From Motacilla alba alba (Eukaryota > Chordata > Aves > Passeriformes > Motacillidae), in contig NC_052018.1 of the NCBI RefSeq assembly GCF_015832195.1, positions 32,330,115 through 32,394,114 on the forward strand: a DNA stretch of 64,000 nucleotides. Direction: 5' to 3'. The notes below the pieces were generated by a model. That model was not told where the DNA came from. It made no database searches and saw only the letters and a list, made by a program, of their open reading frames with translations. Positions 53,001 through 64,000 of this stretch are shown here, piece by piece. Each line of letters starts with the position of its first letter. Within the stretch, counting starts at the first letter, position 1. Position numbers and translations under genes: made by a program.

Positions 53001-55823
53001 CAGGTAAGTACAAAGTAATGAGTTTATTTTCTTTCAAGAAAAAATTACAAGCTATTTCTAGACATTTAGAGGGAAATAATGAGTATTTCCTGGTGCATTG
53101 TTATTTTTTTTTTTTTTTACAGCGTAACTGCCGCCTCCTCCCCAAATGACTGGAACATGTAAATGGCTTAACAATTTTAAGCATTTTGTATTATTCATTT
53201 AGCTGGAAATACAGTGATATTGGGGACTTAATGTAACAGGGTTTTCTGGAAGCTCATTGGGGAACAGGAGTTTGATATTGCAGTGGCTAGGAACCTAACC
53301 ATAAATGCAATATTGTCTCCTAGTAGAAGGAGTGTTTCATTGAATACCTTACCTCTTTTTTTGGGGAACATCTTAAGTTTGATTTCTATGGATATTGCTG
53401 TGCTATTCTTCCCTTTTTCTTCCCATTACTTCACCTTTCTTTCACTTCTTCAGTGTTTGTTTTTTTGGCATTTTTTTTACACTTCCTCAAGAGAATCAGA
53501 AAACATACATATGGGGTTTTTGCACATAGTTCTTGCTTTGCTACTTCTGACATTAAATCCTCATGAGCAATTTTCATGGAGTCCCACGGGATTGAGAACG
53601 GGAACAAAAACACCCCGTAGTGGAACTCACAGTGGATTCCCTGGAAGGGCTTATTTTCCTTAAATGGCACCAAAAACCACTTTTCAATTTTTTTTTCTTC
53701 TGAAATGTGTTTTGCTCAAACCCTAGGGAGAGAAGGCATGAAAGATGGATTCCTGTTCTTGTTAGTCAGACCATGGGAAGTGTGCTTTGCTTCTTTGCTT
53801 ACTTTCCAAGTTTAAAATGCTAGGCTGGCCTTAAATGTCCAGCTTTTCCTACCTCCTGGAAATGGCAGTTGATTTCCCTACAGTTAGCCCTTTCATTTTG
53901 AGTGAGTTGGTGCCAATACCGTGCAATTTCAAATATGTCTGAATGTTAAAGACATGAAACTCAACAATAAATAAATAAACCACATTACCAGTTTTGATCT
54001 CAATAATAGTACTTTTATTGGTAGTGGTATGTTTTCAGAGACTGAATTGATGGTCAGAATTTAATTTGAAATGGTGAATTTAATGAAGTTCATATTAAAA
54101 GTTTTGAGTAGTGTTTTATTAACATACAGAATACTGTAGGTTGCTGCTTAGGGATGTTTTCCGTGTTAAAAATGCTTTTTTTTAACTTGCTATGAAATAT
54201 AACATCTATTTCCTGTGTGGCCAAACCATCTCTAATTTGTTTTAATTAATTTAAGAGGAGTATGGTAGTGCATGGCATCCTTGTGGAAAATGAACAGTAT
54301 AGGCAAGTTTTCCAAAACTGAGAGGGGAAGCAGGGCTGAGCCAGGAGTTGGTCAGATGGGGTTCAAGCTTTGCGTCGTGGCACCGAGATGTTTATGGGTG
54401 TTGGTCTTACACTTCACTTCTCTGTTTTGACTGTAATCTTTTGGCATAGGTAGCATGTAGAACAGGTGTCTTTTGTCACCTAGAGCTGAGTTTATGTCAA
54501 GAGGCATTGCCTTAAACGTATTTAATGGGTGAAATGGGATGAAAGAGATTCTACAGCAGCACACGAAAGTAATTTATTGGTGTGAATGTACTGTATACTC
54601 TTGTAATTTAGTTTGTGTGTCTTTGAAGGAGATGGTATGAGATAGGTGATGACTGAAGAAGCTTTGATTCTGAATGTTCCTCTTTGTTAAATAATGAAAA
54701 AAATCAAACCTAATGTTCTGTTCAACTTTGACTGTTAGAATTTCCTACCTGACTGAGGAGAGAGAGTATACATAAAGAAGAATATTTTATTTGATGCAGT
54801 TATAGTAACAGACTTGCACTGCCTTTTCAAAACAGTCTGAGCTTTTTAGAATAAAAGCAATGAAAATGTTTGGAGGACCAGAAATTTACACTCATTTTCT
54901 TCCCTGGAAATTAATGGGAGTATAGATATTCACTTAAATTGTTTGGTTTATGTCTACTTAAATTGTATATAGGAAAATTTAAAATTTCTGACAGTTTTAA
55001 ACTCAAAATTACTGTTCATATTACTATGAGCATAAAACATCTTGTTCACAAATAGACATTAACTTCTGAAATTTTTTATTTGGATTTAAAAATATCTTCT
55101 TCCACAGCTAAATTCTAGTCATGAGAAGTTCTTGGGGAGCCAACATACGCATGTATTATGTGATTTTTGTGTGGAAGCAAAGAAGTATAAAAGTATAAAT
55201 GGCACATTCAATAAGCATGTATTTAAGCATTGCACAAATGTAATTTTCATGTTTGCATTTCAGGAAAACAGGATACCTCTGCTGAAACTCTTCTGGGTCG
55301 GGAATCTGTAAACCCTACAAGTTACTCAAGCCAGCTGGAAGACTCTGGATGTGACGTCTGTAATGACTCTCCATTTGATTCTTTAGGCATAGCTTCAGAT
55401 TTTCACCAATCTGAGCATAATGTCAACACTTCTAAACATTGGTTGGAAAGAGTTCCCCCACTAAATCTTCGCCATGTTAGCAAGGAGCAATCTCTGTCTG
55501 CTCCAGTGCATTTTTTGCAACGTTTGCTTGAAATAAGAAAACTGTCAGAAGGAGGAATTCTTCAAGCAGACTTCTCGGAGCTTGAGAATGATTCTTTTAC
55601 CATATGCAGTTCAGTGTCTCAGTTGCTTGATGGACTGACTTTTTTTTACAACAGTCCTAAATTCCCAGCTCCAGGTTTCCTTACTGAAGGAGTTTGTGTT
55701 TTGCTCAGTTTAATAACTGATAGTAAATTATCAAATCATGTTTTGAAGAAATGTTTCAAGAAGATAGAAGAATTTAAGAAAAATCTAATTGAAATTATTT
55801 TAAGAAATAGGAGTGTCAATAGG
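34875..55823 (+). CDS. MEI4: MEI4, meiotic double-strand-break formation protein (spliced, 5' three coding exons; 3' end outside window)
   Basis: MEI4 is a nuclear, germline protein that acts with REC114 and IHO1 on meiotic chromosome axes to allow SPO11-dependent DNA breaks (known for the family). Three exons (34875-34911, 43978-44226, 55264-55823) join in frame to 846 nt, or 282 codons. The phases agree: exon 1 ends one base into a codon, exon 2 adds two bases and again ends one base in, and exon 3 adds two bases and ends on a codon boundary. Diagnostic stretches are SKLALAFAII (residues 28-37), a Lys/Glu/Leu-rich helical segment with VEVLEAEVLRLRQELL (68-83), QLEDSGCD (119-126) and a leucine-rich C-terminal half resembling the mammalian protein. 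Mammalian MEI4 is about 385 residues, so roughly the last 100 are missing here and must lie beyond 64000. No plausible next exon was seen in 55824-64000. The identification comes from remembered family similarity and was not checked by a search. Confidence 0.9.
35592..35721 (-). mobile_element. CR1 LINE, 3' half of a split copy
   Basis: The plus strand reads CCTTAAAGATCATCTAGTCC, AACCCTCCTGCCATGGGCAG, GGGACACATTCCACTAGACC and CTTGAACAGTTCCAGGGATG. This is the antisense 3' region of CR1. It breaks off inside the block that normally continues GCATCCACAG, and the rest resumes at about 36239 after an LTR. Confidence 0.93.
35722..36238 (-). mobile_element. Solo LTR (avian ERVL-like) nested in CR1
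   Basis: On the minus strand the element begins near 36238 with a TTGGTTTTAGCTGGGACA-type start, then GAGTAGCTGGTACAAAGC, TTTGGATTTAGTGTGAGAA, CCTAAGTCAAGGACTTTATA and GCTGGGAGGTGAACAAGG. It ends near 35722 with ACTGAACAAAAGGCTGTGTG, ATATTTAGTTGGCAGCTAGG and GTTAGAC. This order matches the common passerine LTR that starts TGTGCTGGTTTTGGCTGG. It is about 517 bp with no internal retroviral sequence, so a solo LTR left by recombination between LTRs. Exact ends are eroded and no clear target duplication is visible. Confidence 0.85.
36239..36523 (-). mobile_element. CR1 LINE, 5' half of a split copy
   Basis: It continues the CR1 at 35592-35721: CAGCATCTCCAGGCAATCTG, TTCCCATGTCTCATCACCC, AAAGAATTTCTTCCTAATAT, TTCCCTCTTGTCTTGCCC, ATTCTCTTCTCCAGGCTTAG and GGTGCTCCAGCCTTCTGATC. 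With the LTR removed the two halves make a continuous minus-strand CR1 of about 415 bp. Confidence 0.93.
37954..37976. repeat. C-rich homopolymer tract
   Basis: A run of about 12 C followed by A and CCCC, within intron 1. Length in this run may be unreliable in assemblies. Confidence 0.85.
43978..44226 (+). CDS. MEI4: MEI4 coding exon 2
   Basis: The acceptor follows a good pyrimidine tract and a CTAAT-type branch sequence (ttttctctttttctaatg, then caacag). The donor is ATA|GTAAGT at 44227, a consensus site. The exon carries residues 13 (split codon) to 95 plus one base. It contains the N-terminal signature SKLALAFAII (28-37), the SSKEYTEYLA segment (45-54) and the helical stretch at about 64-86 with alternating charged and leucine residues, all typical of MEI4. 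In the yeast and mouse complexes it is the C-terminal region of Rec114 that binds the Mei4 N terminus, so this exon probably encodes the REC114-contacting part (inference). There is no stop from the acceptor to the donor. Confidence 0.92.
50239..50410 (-). mobile_element. CR1 LINE 3'-terminal fragment, old
   Basis: The plus strand reads AGAATCACAGAATGGTGGCG, GTTGGAAGGGGCTACTGAAG and ATCATCTTGTCCAAGCC, followed by CAGGACTGTGTCCAGACA and CAACCCTTTTGGGCAACCT. This is the antisense 3' end of a diverged CR1 subfamily inside MEI4 intron 2. Confidence 0.9.
53103..53120. repeat. Poly-T tract
   Basis: About 17 T interrupted by at most one base, in intron 2, just before acag. It resembles a pyrimidine tract plus AG, but no MEI4-like coding sequence follows. 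Confidence 0.8.
55264..55823 (+). CDS. MEI4: MEI4 coding exon 3 (large central exon)
   Basis: The acceptor is tttgcatttcag at 55263 and the donor is AGG|GTGAGT at 55824. The 560-nt exon encodes residues 96 (split codon) to 282 and ends in phase 0. It holds the conserved QLEDSGCD motif (119-126), a less conserved Ser/Asn-rich linker, then a helical region with HFLQRLLEIRKL, SVSQLLDGLTFFY and SNHVLKKCFKKIEEF that follows the mammalian order. The frame stays open past the donor into intron 3 until a TGA at 55944-55946, so read-through would give a short, unrelated tail. I treat the donor as real because the homology stops there. Confidence 0.92.
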
Positions 55824-57037
55824 GTGAGTTTAAAACTTTCCTTCTTTCATATCCCACTTCCATATACTGTAATATTCTCCTGGTTTTATGCACTTTTAAA
55901 ATACCAGTTAGTATTATATTTTGAAGGGCACCAGAGATTTTTGTGATTGGTTTTTTTTCGGCAATATGGATAATAAATGCTCTGAAGCACTTGAAAAAGT
56001 TCTTGCTCATGCATGCAAGAACTGCTAGCCTATTCCCAAGTACAGAACTTCTAAATAACTGATAAAAAAGCATTTCAAAGTAACTTTATAGATAATATGC
56101 AGGAAAAACACATTGTTTCTCTTGCTATATGGAGATATACTGTAGATATTCGTTCATATGTAATGAACTTTTATTCTTTTTTGAGCATCTGAATAAAATA
56201 GTTTGTTTGCTTCAGATAGCCATCATTCTCTAGCTACTTGCAAATTTGTGTTTTAAAAATATATAAGCAAATGAGTGAAGAGTTAAAAAAATAATGTCCC
56301 CATCAGAAACAAGTAGGACTGAATTGCATTTTGTTTGTATTCATCAGTGTGTGTTGTTCCATGCATCATCTTGTTAATTTCCATATTCAGCTGAAATATC
56401 CCTGGTCTTCACAAGATGCCCTACAGGTAGTGAATTTCATTGCCTGTTATAAGATTTTTTGGTTTTATTCTGGATTTTAGAGTATCTTGGAGCAGACACG
56501 ATGGTGGTATTTTTTGACACTTAGATGTACCAATTTAATGTCCCCATGTAAGTAACTATGCTACCATAAGAGCAAATTATCTTATCCTTGTAATTCTTGG
56601 AGCCTAAAGAATGTTTACTGGGTACTAGGTCCCTATTCTAGAATAAATTCTAAAGTTGCCTCTCTCAAAATGAGAGCCTGGACATCTGATATGCCTATGG
56701 ATGGATGTACCCATTTGTCTTAATTTAAAGTGAATCCCACTCACTGTGTATTGAGTATTTATCACAGAACATGAACATCAAATATATATTGTCACCAAAT
56801 TAAGAGGGCATTGGGTGAAAAGGATGTACCTGTGTTTTGGTTAGGAAGCATTCAGACTGAAATCTTTCCAGGACTAGAGCCTTGTGTTTCTAGAAGCAGA
56901 AACATTTCTGCTTTATTGACAACATGGTGCAAGACTCAGTTTTTAATTAGAGGTGTCCCTGATCAGTGTTTTGAAAGGATGTGACCTACATTCCATTTGT
57001 ATGACATCAGGAATGGAGTTACACAGGTGTGACTCCT

Positions 57038-57064
57038 TTTGTGTGTGTGTGTGTGAGAGAGAGA
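57038..57064. repeat. (GT)n(GA)n compound microsatellite
   Basis: Eight or so GT units pass directly into five GA units in intron 3. Confidence 0.9.
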
Positions 57065-60000
57065 TCACTGGATACAAAAAAAAAAAGTTTGAACAGTCCT
57101 TCATTAAGGACTTCTTTATAATTGATGATGTCCAGAGTTTCCACCACTTCCCATCCTCTTCCTGAATGGGATGTCAGTAAATAATTGAAATAAGTTTAAG
57201 TGTGAAAGAGCAATCCAGAGATTATCCAGAGATGAATTTTCTGTTGATTGGAGGAATCTGGCAAGTTCTAAGTAAGAGGTGTCACATCTTAAATGGGAAA
57301 AAATACTCTGATAGATCAGGAGTGTTTCAGGCCTGCAAAGTATTTTTATGAATCATTCAGGAGAGATGGAGTACGTCCACATAATTTGAAAGTGGCATAT
57401 TTTCTCTGAATAACTTCACTAAAACAGATGGCTTTTTATGAGATGTCTTGTATCTTGCTTCCACCAAAATATTGACGTAAGAGTCATTACTACTGGCAGC
57501 CATTACTTCAGTCAAACAGATCCAAAGAGTTTAAAAATTGTATAAACAAAGAGATAATCTTGGAGGTTTCCAGATTAGAGGTTTGGTTTTCTTTAAACTG
57601 AATGGAAAATGGAAATAAACATGTAGCATTCAGAATTGGTAGTGTAAATTTTATCATGTGCTGTGTACCAGATATCTCCCAGGAGCACTTTATACAGGTG
57701 CTGATTGAAATATCACAATTATAGGTTTAAAAAAAAATTACCATTACTTACAAGGCTACATTCTGGAAAGAGTCGCAACCTGTATGAATTTCAGTTACGG
57801 GAAAATACTTAAATCCCTCCAGCATAAAAATATTAAGAATTTTGTTGCATCTAACCTTATTGTCAGAAAGCATTTGTATAGACAGCCATGCAGTGATGTA
57901 CTGTTTGACACAGCTTTCCCTTTATCATCCTCATCATTAAAACTAAAGGATCTTGCAAGAAGGACAAAGGTCTGTGAGAAATACCGTCAAAAACCTCACA
58001 GAGAGGAGTGGCTGTGGATTACACCTAATTAATTAATTACATCTTCAAAAGCAATGTCAGTTTTTTTCAGAGCAAGTTAAATAACTTTAATTAATCTTTG
58101 AGAACTGGGAAAGGAATCATTATCTCTATCTTGGATGTAAAGGAATAAAAACAGCAGCAGAATTACTTGCTGTAACTGTAGAGTCCTATTGTTTGAAATG
58201 TTTCTAATTATAAAGCATTGGAAGCTGTAAGAACCAACAAAGATGTGAATTCAGATTTTTTTTCCTGGATTCAGCTGCATAAAGCTGCCTAAACTCTTGG
58301 CTAGAGTCTGACCTGAAGCTCCAAACTGACATAGGTATCAAAAGGAAAAAAAAAAAAGTTGGTCATTATGTGGCAGAAACTAAAAGGTAATTTTACATAA
58401 AATATTCAATTATTTATATTAAAAAAATAAAAATAGCCTCTTGAATTTCCCTTTTTTAAATTTTCTCTTTTCCCTCTGTGTTTGGAGAGCAGCTCAGAAA
58501 TATGCACACAGTTGTTAGACACACAGTCTTTTGGAATAAACCTTCTGGAAATATCCCAAAAAAGGAGCCTCAAGTCACAGCTGCTCAGCATGAGGCATGA
58601 ATTTTCAGAGGTTCAACCATCTGTGCAAGGCCTAACTTTGCACCTTCTGCTGGTGTGGTTTTGCATCCCTGCATGGCTGCCACAGAAAAGCCTTGGAGGA
58701 TCCTGTGTCTAACTCTGGTACAGATAAACTGCTGCTTTCATGCAGCAAAATGTGTGACAGTCACTGCTGGTCTGTGGTGCAAGTGCTCTGTTCATAACCA
58801 ATTTTTGAGTCCTCAGCACTGAGACCTTTGGGGGTTTGTAGGGGTGTGTATTGCCTTGCAGTTTGCAAGTTGTTCATTTGTGTTGAGTCACTCCACTGAC
58901 ACACTCTGCTATGTCAGCAGAACCACTGTTGTATTTATGTAGGTTCCTTGCAAGTCCTGCTTGCAAGCAGACCAAAGGTACTATAATACTCTGTGAGATT
59001 GTATTCACTTGGCAGAGCCACTGGCTCTGGCTTTCAAATGGACTCTACAACCTGTCAAAACATGGGAAAACATTTTGCATGGAAAACTCTGGTAGGAGCT
59101 GTGAGTATAATTACGGCTCCAGTGGAGTAGAAACTTCATAAAGGAAACACTGGAACATTGTTTTTTGCTTAATCTACCTGCTTGAGATTTGACAATGTTT
59201 GTCTTCATCCACCTCCACAGAGACACAGCAAAATGTACATTTCTCCTGCTCCTGGTTGCATCACTCACTCACTGCAGTGTGCCTATTGTGTTGATGTTTG
59301 AATTTGTTGTCCAGAATGTGTTTGAACTGGGGATCATTTCTCCTATATCAGAAGAATACAACAGTTGGAGGCACTGGGGATTCCCAACTCCCTGTGCTGT
59401 TTAGGGTAGCATATGTGTTTTGTAATTCTGGTGGTGATTTTGGACAGCTCAGGGCAGTAGAGCACTTCAGAGATGACATCATGGAGCTTGCCTGGAAGCC
59501 TTCTGAGGTGAATCTGGCTTGCAGTAGGTTCATAATATATGGAATTAGCTTTAAAAGTCAAATCTGTCTAACAGAAATTAAGGTGCTTTATATGTGTCAT
59601 ATTTACACCTCTTGTCTATACAGCTGCGTGAAACTTCAAAACAGTTATTGAAAGGGAATTAAGAGTCTCATTTGTTACTTTGGAGATAGAAGAAAAATAG
59701 GTTTATCTTTAGCCCCTTTCAGTGCCATTCAGTTGTGTTCAAAGCTGTCATGGCCGAGTATGTCACAGGGTGCTGCATTACGTGGGATTTCTGTGGTGTG
59801 ATCCTTAGTGGTGTCACACCAGTTTGCCAGCACTGTAGACAATTCAGTTCACTGGTTGTACTTCTTTTAGGTGCAGTTGATACTGTAATTCAGAACCTGG
59901 GTAATGCACCTATTACAGGCCAAAAGATCCTGGTCTTCACCCTGGGTTTTTTACAGAGATCTCTGTGTGTTTCTTGGACCTCATGTTTTAAGGAGTTAAC

Positions 60001-61430
60001 CTTAAAACACAAAGACTCTACTTTTGGGATTCTAATGTTGAGCTGTGTTGGACTCCTGTTCAACAAATACCTCATCTCTCTGGCCCATCTGTCTCATTAT
60101 CTCTTTCAAACAAGACCTAGAAAGAAGAGAGATGTGTTTCAGTGGTCTGTTGTTGTTTGCTTCTTCTCATGCTATGTTTAAAACATCCATACTGACTTTG
60201 AAGATGATGTTGTTAAGTCATGAATTGCCGCTCCAGTCAACACACACAAAAAAAGATTATGTGATACTTCCTTTTTTTTTTAACCTTTTTCTTTCTCAGA
60301 ACTTGGCTACCTTTTGTGTAGTTGTTTTGAAGTTACTAGCATTAACAGCATCTGGAGGGACACTGAGACATCAACATAATTTTAGGAACTTCTCTTTTCC
60401 AGTTTGGGACTTTACTACCCATTTTAATTTTTCCCTCATGTTTCGTCTAAAAGCCTTTATGTAAAATTTTGCCACTGCTCAAAATACTACTATTGAAAAC
60501 ATTTAAAAGAAAAGCAAATACAGGACTTCTGAAAAGTATTTTACTGCCTTTACTGAGTATTTGTGTGAGAAAGAATTCACAATTCTTCATTAAAATAACA
60601 AGTTGAAAAGTAATACAATTATATAATGAAATGTATATGTGTGCTTGTGCAGTTAAAACAGCACGCATTCATCAGAAACATGGTTTTGAATCTTTTCTTA
60701 TCTAAGATACAATTTGTATGATTCATTAATGACTGAATTTTCCTGGAAGAGAGTAGTCATAAACTTACTCTGATGCTTGAATACATGCAACAGTATGCAT
60801 TTAATACATGCTGCAGCTAGTTGTGGTTGACAATAAATTTCCCCAACTGTGTATAGGTTTGCAGTATCTTTTGTCAGCCACAGGTAAGACAGGACTTAAT
60901 TCATTGGTTTGCAAGAATCTTTCCTGCTTAGGGACAAATAAGATTTAGAAATAGTTATTCATGTCACTGGTGGTTTTCAAGTGTAAAATGAGCAGGCTTC
61001 AGTTTTCCTAATTAATTGTGTTCCAAGGGGAATACTATGGGTGCATTTTCATCTGCCAAAAGATTTTGCTTTTATAGGGGAAAAGCACTTCATTTGTATG
61101 AATATTAAAACATGTTGTCTGGATTTTGAGGTCTTGTAAGAGTCAATGCTTGAATCTCTTGATTATTGAATTAAATTTTCTCAGCAATCTGTTGTCCTTA
61201 TGTAGAGATGGCAAGTCAAATGGTAATCAGAATCCATTGTCTTGAAAATTGCTACTGTCTAAAGCAATCACCAAACTGACTGACCCTCATTTACTTCAGT
61301 AAAGTGGATCTTAGAAGTAACTTAGACAAGAATGAATTAAAGAAAATGTTGTCCATCTTCAGCCAGCTTCAGCTGATGCAGATCATACACTAAGGCTACA
61401 ATTATGGAAGAAATACAGAACAAAGTTAGC

Positions 61431-62150
61431 TTGTCCAGCAGATGCTGAGTGGGCTGAAGCTCCCCATCAGGACAAGAGCCTGTGAGCTTAATGCCTCTTG
61501 CAAAAAGACTTAGTCAATAGGCTCCCCGTGATCAAGGGCATATAGTAAACCCCAGTCACAAGGTTCCCTTTGTTGCCCCAGTCTCTGATTCCTGCCCACA
61601 GGCTTTTAAGCTGCTCTTGGTTGTTCTTCTAAGACAACTATCCACACTCAATCCAGCTCTTGAGGCAGAGAGCTCTTGAGGCTCTACTTCTCTTTCCTCC
61701 CCTGTCTATTCTGAACACTTTAGCCTTTAATAATTATGTTCCAGTCATGGGATTTTTTCCACTGAGTTTCAGTAATGGCAACAAGGTTGTAGCTTTCTAG
61801 CAGCACAGTGGCTTCCAGCTCCTCCAGTTTTTGCCCATGCGGTGTGCATTGGTGTAAAGGCACCTCAGCTGAGTTGTCAGCCATGTCACTTTCCTAGAGC
61901 AACACCCATGAATTCATTTGAGACATTTGCCTCCCTGGTGTTTCCCTGTTGGCTTCTGTTACCTCAGGAGTCCCTGGCTCATCTCCCTAAGACTGCAGGT
62001 GTGCTTCGGTGCGGCTAGCACATTTCCGAATCATCAGCAGAGGATCCTCACTAGCACGCCATGGCTCTAATCTTTGCATCTCACCCCACAGCATGCCAGG
62101 GACGTGCCTGACACTGAGAGCCAGCAGTGGAGCCAACTGATGGTTCTAGT
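61431..62150 (-). mobile_element. Degraded CR1 LINE ORF2 endonuclease-domain fragment
   Basis: Read on the minus strand, 61900-61431 gives CR1-like peptide blocks in order: LRCLYTNA (about 61864-61841), EELEATVLL, SYNLVAITETQW (about 61795-61760) with KKSHDWN, then QALVLMGSFSP and SICW near 61465-61435. These match the start of the apurinic-type endonuclease domain of CR1 ORF2, up to the position of the GDFN motif; here GDF is mutated to GSF. Stops and frameshifts make it non-functional. The remaining 61900-62150 may be the upstream ORF2/ORF1 junction but is not clearly recognisable. Confidence 0.78.
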
Positions 62151-62195
62151 GGAGAACATTAGGTTAAGAAGAGTGAAAAAAGCATGAACAAGATT

Positions 62196-62447
62196 ATGAA
62201 AGAGGGGAAGTTCAGCCCAGGTATTAAGAAGAAATTCTGTACTGTGAGGGTGGTAAGATGCTGAAACAGGTTGCCCTTAGAAATTGTGCATGTGCCAGGC
62301 CTGCCACTGTTCAAGGTCAGGCTGGATGAGGCTTTGAGCAGGCTGGTCTAGTGGGAGATATCTCTGCCCATGGCAGAGAGGGTTGGGAGTAGATGATCTT
62401 TAAGGTCCCTTCCAACCTTTACATTCCATGATTGTATGATTCTGTGA
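62196..62447 (+). mobile_element. CR1 LINE 3' fragment
   Basis: It reads GAGGGTGGTAAGATGCTG, AAACAGGTTGCCCTTAGAAA, TTCAAGGTCAGGCTGGATGA, GGCTTTGAGCAGGCTGGTCT, AGTGGGAGATATCTCTGCCC and TCTTTAAGGTCCCTTCCAAC. It ends ATTGTATGATTCTGTG. It is a 5'-truncated copy of the same subfamily as the split intron 1 copy, in opposite orientation to the adjacent endonuclease fragment. Confidence 0.95.
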
Positions 62448-64000
62448 AGGGGTAAGGGCAGAGTAAGGGCTGGAGATGTGGTCTACAGAGCAAAGAGTTG
62501 AAATAATATGTATAAATTTTTGAGACTGATGGAAGAAATCTTGGCAAGTAATCAGGAAGAGAGAGATACATGAGAAGAATCAATTAACAAAGGAAGCAAT
62601 GTGAAGATAAGAAAAGGGGTACTAATGTTCTCTGTATAAAAGTGAGGTTTTCAGCTGGCATTGATGATTAGGAGTGGAAGTCAGGTTGGACTAAATGGGC
62701 AAGGGTAATGTGAAATCAGAGATGAAAATAGTTTTGTTTGTAAGACTTCACAATTTGAGAATTCCTGCAATAATTATTTCCTGTCCTGTATTGCCAAATA
62801 TGCCAGTTTATTAGGAAAGAGAGCTGTTACTTGGGACAAAAGCTGTAAATTAGCAAAACAGAAAGTAAGGTGCAGTTGTCACAGCTGCATGGTGTAGTGA
62901 ATCACACAACTCACGAAGGAATTAAACTCAGAAATTTTAGATATCCACTATTAAATAAAATCAAACATGCTGATAAATGACTTCTAAAAAACTAATTTCT
63001 TAAGTTTTTTATGCTGTTTCCTGGGAAACAGGGCTTATAGTGTGTGTGCTGTCTGCTTTGATTTTCAGTCATTTCCTCTGCAAGTAACTTTTAATAGCCA
63101 GCTTGAAATCACTTGGAAAGAAGTGAAAGGTCAATAATACCTTCAAGTAGGCTTTAAAATCTGTAGCTGGGTGAAGGAGAGGCTAAGTTAGTATGCCTGA
63201 GATAAGCTGAACGTTGACATTATATATTCATTTTGGCAATGGCCAGGTTGACAATGCACGCATCCTTCCCAGCTGCTGTCACAGCATTGCCCTCTCTTGC
63301 TCTGCACCCTGAATAATATGGAAGACAGTAGAACCTGGAGTGTGGGAGAAGGGCTAGGGAGAGGTGATGCAGGACCTGAACAGTGAACCAGGCTCCATTA
63401 CTTCCTGTTTCTAATGGTATCTTTTTTACAATCCAGTTTTCTGACTGCTTTTACCTGAGGATTCCTGAAATGCATTGGTTTTATTTCATCCACAATGTTA
63501 AACAAGCCCAAGGGATTAAAAGATTTCTGTTCCTTTTTAACATTGGATAGATTAGAGCATATGCTTTTATCTTTAATGAAACTATATACTATTAGATTTT
63601 TTTTGTTTGAATGTTTCCAGAGTATAATTAGCAATACATGAGCATTTCTGTGCAACAAGGTCTTACTTTTGTTTGCTATTTGCAGATTCATTGCTTATAT
63701 GTTGCATTGCTTATGTGCTTATTTGTTCTGCATGCATTTAATGCATACAATCTATGAGCATTATTTTAACCTTCTTTATTGTCTCTTATTTTCTTAAAAT
63801 ATTCTTATAGGAATGTGAGAGATCCACCAAGATACAATGTAAAACCTATGCTCCTTAATAAATCAGTGGGATTTTAAACATCAGTATTACTATTTATTAA
63901 ATATAATTACAATATACTTTCTACAATATGTTACTGGGAAATATTTTATTATAAGGATACATTTAATAAGAATATTTATTAAATATTAATAAATTCATCA

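Larger units (their letters stand above)
44227..55263 (+). other. MEI4: MEI4 intron 2
   Basis: This 11.04-kb intron runs from GTAAGT to CAG. The only recognised element is a CR1 3' fragment on the minus strand at about 50239-50410. There is a T tract at about 53103-53120 and a short 12-bp tandem (gaggatagaaag-like) near 47214-47236. The remainder is unremarkable AT-rich sequence with only short chance reading frames. Confidence 0.85.
55824..64000 (+). other. MEI4: MEI4 intron 3, 5' part (continues beyond window)
   Basis: The intron begins with GTGAGT and is at least 8.18 kb. It contains a GT/GA microsatellite (about 57038-57064), a degraded CR1 endonuclease-domain fragment on the minus strand (about 61431-62150) and a CR1 3' end on the plus strand (about 62196-62447). 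I looked for a continuation of the MEI4 C-terminal region on the plus strand and found none, so the next exon should lie to the right of the window. Confidence 0.75.

Noticed and set aside
53283..53663. A 126-codon plus-strand frame in intron 2
   Set aside because: No homology to MEI4 or any family I know. Its hydrophobic residues come from T-rich sequence, and it lacks matched splice sites in frame.
59735..60181. A 148-codon open frame on the plus strand in MEI4 intron 3
   Set aside because: It begins with GTG rather than ATG, has no family resemblance and does not resemble the missing MEI4 C terminus.

Overview
The window looks like bird nuclear DNA, most likely from a passerine. It is AT-rich and almost gene-free. 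It carries many CR1 LINE 3' ends, with the usual octamer-like ATTCTATG/ATTCTGTG tails, and solo or fragmentary LTRs of the kind common in avian ERVL-like elements. I see no bacterial-style operons, tRNA or rRNA genes, CRISPR arrays or intact transposases. The organism call rests on repeat types recognised by eye, not on a database search.

Layout. Positions 1 to about 34,200 are intergenic DNA with no gene I can support. They hold old CR1 fragments (about 5.7, 21.4-22.0, 25.5-26.0, 29.9, 32.4 and 33.9 kb), one degenerate solo LTR (about 23.06-23.57 kb), simple repeats and a 9-bp minisatellite at 11.8 kb. A short LTR 5'-end fragment lies at 34.24 kb. It is followed by a sharp CpG island (about 34.4-35.0 kb), the clear promoter of the one gene in the window.

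The gene is MEI4, on the plus strand, a meiotic double-strand-break factor that works with REC114 and IHO1. Three coding exons can be placed: exon 1 at 34875-34911, exon 2 at 43978-44226 and exon 3 at 55264-55823. All splice sites are canonical and the phases join without a shift, giving 282 codons. The C-terminal exon or exons are not in the window, so intron 3 runs off the right edge. Intron 1 contains a minus-strand CR1 split by a nested minus-strand solo LTR. Intron 3 contains a CR1 endonuclease-domain remnant on the minus strand and a separate CR1 3' end on the plus strand.

I found no new multi-gene system. The points most worth checking are the short GC-rich N-terminal extension of MEI4 encoded in the CpG island, the nested LTR-in-CR1, the 5'-region CR1 fragment that lacks its own 3' end, and an unexplained protein-like stretch on the minus strand in intron 1 (about 39.7-40.9 kb).
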